Shown here in pieces: positions 1 to 6,179 of a stretch of DNA of 14,857 nt. Under the pieces are notes generated by a model. That model searched no databases and was not told the DNA's origin. It was given only the letters and a program-made list of their open reading frames with translations. Each line of letters opens with the position of its first letter. The stretch's first letter is position 1. The translations under genes were made by a program, and so were the position numbers. Location: the NCBI GenBank assembly GCA_013330925.1, contig DUHJ01000030.1, forward strand, positions 1-14,857, given 5' to 3'. The stretch comes from Candidatus Poseidoniaceae archaeon (GTDB taxonomy: Archaea; Thermoplasmatota; Poseidoniia; Poseidoniales; Poseidoniaceae).

Positions 1-1164
1 GGGTTCGGGCTCGGGTTCGGGCTCAGCCTCCTCTTCAGCCGCGGCCATTTCGTCAAGGTCTGGTGCAGGCGGCAATTCGATGGCCGGTTCGTCTTCCGGT
101 TCGTCTTCAGACTCGGATGCTGGAGCGATCTGGAACTTTCCGGTGGCCAAGGCCTCGTCAGCGGCTGCGAGTTGAGCATGCAATTCGGCACGGCGGGCGG
201 CACGAACCTCTGGTGGGTCGACGGTGAATTCACAGACCTTCTTGATCGGGTCGCCTGCACTCATCTCACCGGTGTATTCGCGAATGTCGTCACCGGCGTT
301 GATGATGATGGAAAACCGAGTGGGGTCTCGCGAACGGCGCTTGGCGTGCTTCTTGTAATGGTGGACGTACACCTGGTAGACGCCACCTGGAGCGATGCCT
401 TCGGGCCAGACAACGTTCTCGATGGGGCGGCGGGTGTCAGGCTTCACGTTGGCGTCCACGTCAAGCACACCGCCACACTTCGATTCCTTGGCGCCACCGT
501 GAATGCGCTCGCCCGAGGGGCAAACGACGTGCAAATCGAGGTCGTTGAAGTTGTTCCACATCAGCGAAATCTGCACGTCGCTGGAGGAGGCACCCTCGCG
601 CTCAAGGCGAGCACGGAGTTCCGATGCTGAGCGCTCAGCCGCAGCTCGTGCTTCCATTTCCGCTTGTGCACGGGCCGCTTCGACCTCGGCTTGGCGCTGA
701 ATTTCGATTTCAGCGAGTTCGGCCTGCCGTGCAGCCTCGCGCTCTTCTGCGAGACGGGCTTCTTCCGCCTCACGGGCGGATCGGAGGCGGGCTTCTTCCT
801 CCGCTTCGCGCTTGAGACGCGCTTCTTCAGCCCGACGGATTTCGGCTTCCTCCATCCGGCGGCGAGCGTCTTCTTCCTTGCGCCGTGCCTCTTCTTCGCG
901 CTCAAGAAGGGCTGCGCTTCGAGCACGTTGCCGAGCATCATCGGCCTCAAAGCGACGACGCTGGCTCTGGATTTTGGCGAGCTGACGGTCAAATTCAGCA
1001 CGAGGGGTCGTGAAGTCGGCCCCTGCGACACGGGAACCCAGCCCTTCGGCCACCAAACCTTGTCGGAGGTCGATGCGGGAGTCGCGTCGGAGCACCAAAC
1101 GCAAGACACCAAAGCTGAATGCGGCACCTAGGACGCCGGTCAAGGCCATGCTGAGCGGGTCCAT
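1..1164 (-). CDS. Membrane-anchored coiled-coil protein with YfaP/DUF2135-like domain (3' end missing)
   Basis: This frame is open from an ATG at 1164 to the left edge (388 codons, no stop), so the C-terminus lies outside the window. Residues about 5-25 are hydrophobic and look like an N-terminal membrane anchor followed by a basic stretch. Residues about 55-190 are an Arg/Glu/Ala-rich heptad-like region, a strong coiled-coil candidate. Residues about 197-312 resemble the YfaP/DUF2135-type beta domain: LMWNNFNDLDLHVVCPSG is followed by a Cys-Gly-Gly, LDVDAN and a VYVHHY strand. After that comes an acidic, Pro-rich tail ending in Glu-Pro repeats. The function of this domain is not established, so no activity is assigned. 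The gene is divergent from aroA' with a 56-base gap. An in-frame GTG at 1212 would add 16 residues and cannot be excluded as the start. The coding call is firm; the domain name rests on motif memory. Confidence 0.85.
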   Translation of the reverse strand, partial: MDPLSMALTGVLGAAFSFGVLRLVLRRDSRIDLRQGLVAEGLGSRVAGADFTTPRAEFDRQLAKIQSQRRRFEADDARQRARSAALLEREEEARRKEEDARRRMEEAEIRRAEEARLKREAEEEARLRSAREAEEARLAEEREAARQAELAEIEIQRQAEVEAARAQAEMEARAAAERSASELRARLEREGASSSDVQISLMWNNFNDLDLHVVCPSGERIHGGAKESKCGGVLDVDANVKPDTRRPIENVVWPEGIAPGGVYQVYVHHYKKHAKRRSRDPTRFSIIINAGDDIREYTGEMSAGDPIKKVCEFTVDPPEVRAARRAELHAQLAAADEALATGKFQIAPASESEDEPEDEPAIELPPAPDLDEMAAAEEEAEPEPEPEP

Positions 1165-1220
1165 ATGTGAGGGCACAACGAGGACAGTCTTGACCGTATC
1201 GCCCACCGACACCCCTTGCG

Positions 1221-2063
1221 ATGGGAGCAAAGGTTCAGGACGATGGGCCTTGCCTCGGTACCATGAGCGGAGTGCCGGCCGGCCTCGACGCGCTTCTCCC
1301 CGGCGGTCGAGGCGTTTGGGTCCCCATCGACCACGGTGCGTCGGATTGGCCCGTTCCTGGGTTGCAAGACCTTGACCGCTTGGTCAGCGAATTGGCCAGC
1401 GGCGGGGCCGACGCAATCGTGGCCCAAAAGGGCGTGATCAGCCATCTGCTTCGTGCGGCATCCCCACCCTCCATCGGACTCGTCGCCCACCTTTCCGTGT
1501 CAACCCGGCACGGGGGCGCAGACGCAGGCGAGAAGGTCACCGTGGGCGACGTCGATGAGGTGCTTGCTCGTGGCGCGCATGCCGTGAGCGCGCAAGTGAA
1601 CATGGGTACGCCAGGTGAGGGGAGGATGATCGAACGGCTCGGTTCCATCACCAGCGCTGCATTCCGTTCCAACGTACCGACCCTCGGCATGGTCTATGCT
1701 CGAGGCGAACACCTCAACGTCATGGAAGACGACTTGACGCAAGGACAGGCGCACGCCGTCCGTTTGGCCTTCGAATTAGGCTGCAACGTCGCCAAGGCCG
1801 CATGGTCTGGCTCGGTGGAGGCGTTTCGCCAGGTCACGTCGGCGGCTCCCATCCCTGTGTTGGTTGCAGGAGGGCCACGAGGCGACGACGACCTCGGCCT
1901 GCTCCAAATGATCAGCGGGGCCATGGAAGCCGGCGGTGCAGGCGTCTGTATGGGGCGGCAAATCTTCGCCCACCCGAACCCCACGCGTCTTGTCAGAGCC
2001 ATTCACGCCGTGGTTCATCTCGGCGCCTCGGCAGAAGAAGCCGCCACTCACCTCGAGGCATGA
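1221..2063 (+). CDS. aroA': 2-amino-3,7-dideoxy-D-threo-hept-6-ulosonate (ADTH) synthase
   Basis: This is an FbaB/DeoC-like class I aldolase-fold enzyme (280 aa) matching the archaeal ADTH synthase family. The family condenses aspartate semialdehyde with 6-deoxy-5-ketofructose 1-phosphate as the first step of the alternative archaeal route to 3-dehydroquinate. Visible hallmarks are VPIDHG (Asp38), the tyrosine of GMVYARGEH (Tyr159), and the probable Schiff-base lysine in NVAKAAWSG (Lys192). A phosphate-binding-like VAGGPRGDDD and the C-terminal GVCMGRQIFAH segment follow. Its next neighbour is DHQ synthase II, the following enzyme of the same pathway, whose ATG overlaps this stop (ATGA). The start is uncertain: ATG 1221 gives the full length, while ATG 1263 would remove 14 residues before the conserved region. 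Neither has a clear Shine-Dalgarno. A class I fructose-bisphosphate aldolase is the alternative reading, but the neighbour argues against it. Confidence 0.93.
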   Translation: MGAKVQDDGPCLGTMSGVPAGLDALLPGGRGVWVPIDHGASDWPVPGLQDLDRLVSELASGGADAIVAQKGVISHLLRAASPPSIGLVAHLSVSTRHGGADAGEKVTVGDVDEVLARGAHAVSAQVNMGTPGEGRMIERLGSITSAAFRSNVPTLGMVYARGEHLNVMEDDLTQGQAHAVRLAFELGCNVAKAAWSGSVEAFRQVTSAAPIPVLVAGGPRGDDDLGLLQMISGAMEAGGAGVCMGRQIFAHPNPTRLVRAIHAVVHLGASAEEAATHLEA

Positions 2064-3085
2064 ACATGGACGTTTGGTCGCTGGGCTGGACCGATGCAGC
2101 CTCGGGCGTCGAAGGCGTCCACCGATGCCTTCGCCTCTCACACGAGCCGGTGTACGGAGCCTCAGTTCCGGTGCTGGATCTGAGCGGGGGGAGCGACGAA
2201 ACATCAAGCGCAGTCCACGTCCACATCGCCAACGAGAACGACCAACAAGCGGCACTTGCTCACATCGGCTTGGCCGAGTGGGTGGTGCTGACCTTTGCGG
2301 ATTGGTCGATGATTCCTGTGGAAAACCTCGTGGCTGCAGCGCAGGGCACCCCGACCAAAATTGCTGCAGTGGTCGACACGCCCTCGGCCATCGCAGGAGC
2401 TGCGTTCGCATTGCAGACCGGCGTTGATGCCGTGGCCGTCCCGCCAGAACGTGCGCTGCTTGACGCTGCGCAGGCCATGCGGTCGGCTCGCCTTGAACAA
2501 GCGGAAGACCACGACGTTGGAACATCAGCACAGGAGCGCCGTGGACTCAGCGTCGCAAGGGTCACCCGCGTCGAACCCTTTGGCATCGGCGATCGGGCTT
2601 GCGTTGACCTCGCAGGCCTCCTCGAGCCCGGTGAAGGCATGCTGGTTGGCTCCACCGCTGCACACTTGGCCTTGGTCCACGGCGAGACCGTGCCGTCCGC
2701 CTTCGTTCCGACCCGCCCGTTTCGCATTAACGCAGGAGCCGTCCACCAATATGCCCTCTTGGCCAACGGGTCAACCTGCTACCTCAGCGAGTTGTCGGCC
2801 GGTGATGAGGTGCTTGTGGTTGACGCCAAAGGAGCCTCGCGGAGTCTGGTCGTGGGTCGCATGAAAGTTGAACGCCGACCGTTCATCTCGGTCACCTACA
2901 TCAATAAGAAAGGTCAAGAGGGTCGTGTGGTATTGCAAAACGCCGAAACCGTTCGTTTGGTTGACGCTCGAGGAACCCCGATGTCCGTCACCACCATCGA
3001 AGCAGGCATGAGCCTCATCGCGTGGAACGACGCCTCGGGGCGCCACGTGGGTCAAGCCATCGAATCGGAGGTCACGGAGCACTGA
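2060..3085 (+). CDS. aroB': 3-dehydroquinate synthase II (archaeal type)
   Basis: The 341-aa product matches the archaeal-type 3-dehydroquinate synthase, which oxidatively deaminates and cyclises the ADTH product to 3-dehydroquinate using NAD. It is unrelated to bacterial AroB. Recognisable family blocks are ARVTRVEPFGIGDRACVDL (167-185), the GMLVGST turn, RPFRINAGAVHQY (219-231), LSELSAGDEVLVVDAKG (242-258), VVLQNAETVRLV (290-301) and a GRHVG near the C-terminus. The reading frame is open further upstream, but that stretch lies inside aroA' in another frame. The ATG at 2060, overlapping the aroA' stop by ATGA, is therefore the chosen start; ATG 2066 is a close alternative. The overlap implies translational coupling. 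The N-terminal ~60 residues look more divergent than the rest. Its place between ADTH synthase and shikimate kinase supports the assignment. Confidence 0.94.
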   Translation: MNMDVWSLGWTDAASGVEGVHRCLRLSHEPVYGASVPVLDLSGGSDETSSAVHVHIANENDQQAALAHIGLAEWVVLTFADWSMIPVENLVAAAQGTPTKIAAVVDTPSAIAGAAFALQTGVDAVAVPPERALLDAAQAMRSARLEQAEDHDVGTSAQERRGLSVARVTRVEPFGIGDRACVDLAGLLEPGEGMLVGSTAAHLALVHGETVPSAFVPTRPFRINAGAVHQYALLANGSTCYLSELSAGDEVLVVDAKGASRSLVVGRMKVERRPFISVTYINKKGQEGRVVLQNAETVRLVDARGTPMSVTTIEAGMSLIAWNDASGRHVGQAIESEVTEH

Positions 3086-3087
3086 GC

Positions 3088-3948
3088 ATGGCGGTCATTG
3101 GAACGGGCAACGCGAACGGCGCCTGCAGCCTCCTCCATGCCGCTGGACTCGGGTATGGAGCGAGCATCGGCCTCGATCTTCCCGTGACCGTTCGTTTGCT
3201 CGATGCTCCGGCACGTCGGGACCTCTCGGACCCTAACGGCCTGCTCGATGCGGTGCTCAAGGTCTGGTCCGAAGCAGGCCATCCAACACCCCCGGGCGAA
3301 CTGGCATGGTCGGTACGTTCGGATGTCCCTCCTGGTCAAGGGCTGAAATCGTCGGCAGCCGTGGCCATCGCGAGCCTTCGGGCCCTTGTCGATGCCACAG
3401 AGCACCGTCTTGAGACACCTGCGCTGGTGGAATTGGCGGGCGCAGCGCAACTCCAAGCGGGTGTTTCACTGACCGGAGCTTACGACGATGCGTGGGCGGC
3501 GGCTGCACCAGGCTGGCGCGTGGTTGACGTCGGCGCAACCTCTGCGGAAACACGCGTGGTGATGGAGGGTGAAGGGCTCAAACCCGAGGATTGGCGTGTG
3601 TTGATCCTCACGGGAACGCCAAGGGACGCTCACCCTCCCATCGAGAGCTTCGCACCCCATGCGATTCATTTTCAGAACGCGCTTTCAGCGCTTCAAGAAG
3701 GACGACCGCTCGTCGCTTTGACCCAGAACGGCCGTGGCGTCGTGGCTGCGACGCAAGATCATGCTGGACGGCAATTGGCCAACCATGCCTTCGTCAACGG
3801 AGGAAGGGCTGCCGGTGTGACGGGTTCAGGGCCAGCCATCGTCATCGTTGTTCCCGAGGGCATGGACCAAGCCGTGAAGCGTTTGAGAAATCAGTACGCC
3901 CAAAGGGCCCCGGACAGGAAGCTCGTCGAGACGCGATTTGTTGGCTGA
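3088..3948 (+). CDS. aroK: Archaeal shikimate kinase (GHMP kinase family)
   Basis: A 286-aa GHMP-superfamily kinase, the archaeal non-homologous replacement for bacterial AroK, phosphorylating shikimate at the 3-OH with ATP. The nucleotide-binding GHMP motif is clear at residues 81-92 (PPGQGLKSSAAV). An N-terminal GTGNANGA block comes before it. The C-terminal glycine-rich motif AGVTGSGPA lies at about 242-250. Related GHMP enzymes include homoserine kinase, but the KSSA form of the motif and the position right after ADTH and DHQ synthases favour shikimate kinase. The ATG at 3088 lies two bases after the aroB' stop and begins exactly where the family's first strand begins. An in-frame ATG at 3022 would sit deep inside aroB' and is unlikely. 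The frame ends 11 bases before a perfect hairpin. Confidence 0.93.
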   Translation: MAVIGTGNANGACSLLHAAGLGYGASIGLDLPVTVRLLDAPARRDLSDPNGLLDAVLKVWSEAGHPTPPGELAWSVRSDVPPGQGLKSSAAVAIASLRALVDATEHRLETPALVELAGAAQLQAGVSLTGAYDDAWAAAAPGWRVVDVGATSAETRVVMEGEGLKPEDWRVLILTGTPRDAHPPIESFAPHAIHFQNALSALQEGRPLVALTQNGRGVVAATQDHAGRQLANHAFVNGGRAAGVTGSGPAIVIVVPEGMDQAVKRLRNQYAQRAPDRKLVETRFVG

Positions 3949-3959
3949 AGGAAAAGGTG

Positions 3960-3991
3960 GAGCGACGGCGCCCCGCAGGACGCCGTCGCTC
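3960..3991. terminator. Perfect 11-bp inverted repeat between convergent genes
   Basis: GAGCGACGGCG (3960-3970) and its exact reverse complement CGCCGTCGCTC (3981-3991) flank a 10-base loop. The stem is GC-rich. It lies 11 bases after the shikimate kinase stop and 48 bases before the rhodopsin stop, so it could act on transcripts from both sides. There is no T-tract directly after it on the plus strand. Archaeal termination usually depends on T-tracts rather than hairpins, so the structure may instead protect the 3' end or block read-through. The base pairing is seen directly; the role is inferred. Confidence 0.5.
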
Positions 3992-4039
3992 GGGCAAGGC
4001 TGAGCCTTAGGATGCTGGTGTCTGGAGCGATGACCTGTT

Positions 4040-4906
4040 TCAGGCCATGGCGGCCGTGGCCTTCTTCGCGCCCATCCAGGCGACGACACCGAAGCCGATC
4101 TTGTTGATCATGTCCGCGATGTTGTAAAGGACACCCATGATTTCCTCGTTGCCGAGGTCGTAGGTGTTCTCGTTGAAGAGGTAGCCGAGGGGGTAGATGA
4201 TCCAGCCCACGAGGATGAAGGTGCGCAGAGCGTCCGTGCTCCACTTCACTTCTTCCTTGATCTTGGAGTCGTCCACGCCGAGTCCGGCAAAGAGGCCGAA
4301 GGGAAGACCGGTCGCGACCATGATCATGGCCCAGCCCATGCCACCGAGGAGGAGGGCGATGGTCTCGTCCATGATGTTGGCCTCACCGAGGTAACCGAAG
4401 CCAATCATGATGAGTGCGCCCACGAAGCAGATGCCCGTGAAGCCAAGGCCGGCGAAGGTCTTGTCCGTGATGGCGTCCTTGCCCACCAGGGAAGGGAACT
4501 TGAGGGCCATCAAGGGGACGGTGATGATCCAGTCCATGTAGCGGTATTCGGTGCTGACGACCTGGGTGTCCACATACACGCCACGCATGTAGTAGTAGTG
4601 GAAGGCCGCGATACCGACGATGAGCGCAGAGATGGTCATCGTGGTGCGGTACTCGGGGGCGACGTTGTTGCGCTCGCTCATGAAGAACACGAAGGCGGCG
4701 CCCATCGAGATGTACCCCACGAAGAACAGGAAGAAGGTCAACAACTCAAGGGAGTCGTTGCCAGCTCCGTCGCTCAGGAAAGCGGGGAGACCGGTGTCAG
4801 CGTTCACGGCGTGGTCCGCAGCGAGTGCGGTGGGCACGAGAACGGCCAACACGGCCATGGCGGTCAACAGCAGGGCAGTTCGTCGGAGGGTTTTTTTTCC
4901 AGACAT
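4040..4906 (-). CDS. Proteorhodopsin-type light-driven ion pump with DTK motif
   Basis: A 288-aa seven-helix microbial rhodopsin with a predicted signal peptide at about 1-30 (basic start, hydrophobic core, ALA-A end). The retinal Schiff-base lysine is Lys269 in YNIADMINKI, with Asp265 as the second counterion. Arg122 and the primary proton acceptor Asp125 lie in RYMDW; His103 matches the proteorhodopsin histidine that partners the acceptor. Helix C reads D125-T129-K136, so Lys replaces the usual Glu proton donor. The spectral tuning position is Met133, as in many green-absorbing proteorhodopsins. Proton export is the likely activity. It is the only minus-strand gene inside the aromatic cluster and stands alone, with its own TATA box 24 bases upstream of the ATG. 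No retinal-synthesis gene is visible here. The gene has an A8 run at codons 3-6. Confidence 0.97.
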   Translation of the reverse strand: MSGKKTLRRTALLLTAMAVLAVLVPTALAADHAVNADTGLPAFLSDGAGNDSLELLTFFLFFVGYISMGAAFVFFMSERNNVAPEYRTTMTISALIVGIAAFHYYYMRGVYVDTQVVSTEYRYMDWIITVPLMALKFPSLVGKDAITDKTFAGLGFTGICFVGALIMIGFGYLGEANIMDETIALLLGGMGWAMIMVATGLPFGLFAGLGVDDSKIKEEVKWSTDALRTFILVGWIIYPLGYLFNENTYDLGNEEIMGVLYNIADMINKIGFGVVAWMGAKKATAAMA

Positions 4907-4930
4907 TAACTCTCTGGGGAGTTTTCACAG

Positions 4931-4937
4931 ATATAAA
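4931..4937 (-). promoter_or_regulatory. Archaeal TATA box of the rhodopsin gene
   Basis: TTTATAT on the minus strand ends 24 bases before the rhodopsin ATG, with its centre about 28 bases upstream. In archaea the TATA centre lies about 26-28 bases before the transcription start, so transcription is predicted to begin at or next to the ATG. That would give a leaderless mRNA. No Shine-Dalgarno is seen before this ATG, which agrees. A purine-rich BRE is not obvious upstream (CGCCGC). Confidence 0.6.
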
Positions 4938-4968
4938 GCGGCGTTTTTTTCTTTGCCGTTGATGAGCG

Positions 4969-4976
4969 TTTTTATG
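4969..4976 (+). promoter_or_regulatory. Possible TATA element for the chorismate synthase transcript
   Basis: TTTTTATG on the plus strand is the only AT-rich TATA-like element in the 193-base gap between the rhodopsin and chorismate synthase starts that points to the right. It predicts transcription from about 4999, leaving about 100 bases of leader before the ATG at 5100. The match is weak and short T-runs are common in this gap. Confidence 0.25.
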
Positions 4977-5099
4977 CCTCACAAAAAAAGCCGGAGAAGC
5001 GTGTGTTTCTGATCATGATCTGACCCATTCACTCCTTGCTCCGCCCTTGCATCGATGGCAACGGTTGAAGAGCAGGGCGCAGAGGGAGGGGTGAGTCTC

Positions 5100-6179
5100 A
5101 TGCGCATGCGCCTTGGCGAGCGATTGGCGGTGACCCTCTACGGGACAAGCCATGGCCCATGCGTCGGTGCCCTGATCGAAGGCATGCCTGCTGGGGTTGC
5201 CGTGGACTTGGCATCGATTGACGCACGCATGGCCACGCGGCGACCGGGGCAAGGCCTTGGCAGCAAGCGGCAGGAGTCAGACCGTGTCCGTTTGGCCGCA
5301 GGTGTGCACAACGGTCACACCACAGGACAACCCATCCTTGTTGAGATCGAAAACGCCGATGTTCGTTCAAGCGACTACAGTTTTCTGCCGGAACGGCCAA
5401 GACCCGCCCACCAAGACCTTCCGATGCACGTTCGTACCCAAGGACACGCCGACTTGAGCGGCGGTGGTTCCTCGTCGGCTCGCCTGACGGCGGGACTGGT
5501 TGCCGCAGGCGCACTCGTCCGACCGCTCCTCGACCGCCTCGGCATTCGGATCACGGCACACGTCGGCGCCATCGGCCCACACGAAGCCCCCCTCCCCAAC
5601 CACGGCAAAGCGTGGCCAACAGAATCTGCTGCTTTGGTTCGCTGCCAAGACCCAGAAGCCTCCGAATCCATGGTTGCCCACGTTGAATCGCTCAAGCGGG
5701 AACGTGACAGCGTCGGCTCTCGCGTGGACATGATCGTCTCTGGTTTGCCGATGGGCCTTGGAGAGCCTTGGTTCGACGGGCTGGAGCCCGCCCTTGGGCG
5801 CGCCCTCCTCGCAGTACCGGGAGCACGGGCGGTCGAATTTGGTCAAGGAACCAAGGCCTTGACCCTCAGGGGAACGGCGCATCACGGCGGCTGGCACCCG
5901 AGCGCAAACGGACCTGAGCTTCGCACGGACGTCGGAGAAGGAGCGCTCGGCGGTATGGCGTCAGAAGCAGACCTCGTGGTCCGTTTGACCCTCAAGCCGC
6001 CCTCAAGCATCCCGCAACCCATGCCCACGGTCGACCTGTCAACGGGCGAGGCGAGCAGCGTGACCGTCAAAGGGCGACATGACCCTGTGTTGGGTCCACG
6101 CGGCGTGGCCGTAGTGGAAGCCATGGCCGCATTGGTCCTTGGGGACCTCGCCCTTCGTGGAGGCTACATCGATGGCTGA
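5100..6179 (+). CDS. aroC: Chorismate synthase
   Basis: A 359-aa enzyme matching chorismate synthase, which eliminates phosphate from EPSP with reduced FMN to give chorismate, the last common aromatic intermediate. Length is normal for the family. Both catalytic histidine regions are present: LYGTSHG (His18) and RPAHQD (His104). The DLSGGGSSSAR segment (119-128), the LGGMASEADLVVRLTLKPPSSI block and the KGRHDPVLGPRGV block near the C-terminus follow. Two signature positions differ from common forms: Thr replaces Glu in the first motif (usually GESHG), and Ser replaces Arg in GGGRSSAR. I chose ATG 5100 because a GGAGGGGTGA Shine-Dalgarno stretch precedes it and the family's first strand starts there. 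ATG 5055 would add 15 non-conserved residues. The 3' end overlaps the aspartokinase start by 8 bases. Confidence 0.94.
   Translation: MRMRLGERLAVTLYGTSHGPCVGALIEGMPAGVAVDLASIDARMATRRPGQGLGSKRQESDRVRLAAGVHNGHTTGQPILVEIENADVRSSDYSFLPERPRPAHQDLPMHVRTQGHADLSGGGSSSARLTAGLVAAGALVRPLLDRLGIRITAHVGAIGPHEAPLPNHGKAWPTESAALVRCQDPEASESMVAHVESLKRERDSVGSRVDMIVSGLPMGLGEPWFDGLEPALGRALLAVPGARAVEFGQGTKALTLRGTAHHGGWHPSANGPELRTDVGEGALGGMASEADLVVRLTLKPPSSIPQPMPTVDLSTGEASSVTVKGRHDPVLGPRGVAVVEAMAALVLGDLALRGGYIDG
6159..6163 (+). promoter_or_regulatory. Shine-Dalgarno deciding the aspartokinase start
   Basis: GGAGG lies 8 bases before ATG 6172 and inside the last codons of chorismate synthase. It supports this start over the in-frame ATG upstream at 6139 and indicates coupled translation of the two genes. 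Confidence 0.65.

Noticed and set aside
1..24. Tandem GGTTCGGGCTC DNA repeat at the left edge
   Set aside because: It is the coding sequence of a Glu-Pro repeat tail, not an independent DNA repeat or attachment site.
664..1131. Plus-strand frame with hydrophobic stretches opposite the coiled-coil gene
   Set aside because: The minus-strand frame is open for 388 codons with heptad and domain patterns; the plus frame is its antisense, where Glu codons become Phe and Leu.
1802..2059. Upstream extension of the DHQ synthase II frame
   Set aside because: This part lies wholly inside aroA' in another frame and translates to an Arg-rich sequence without family resemblance; the ATGA overlap at 2060 is the natural start.
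4944..4989. T-run and A-run in the rhodopsin upstream gap as a terminator
   Set aside because: No gene transcribes into this gap from either side; both flanking genes start here, so the runs are better seen as promoter-region AT-rich DNA.
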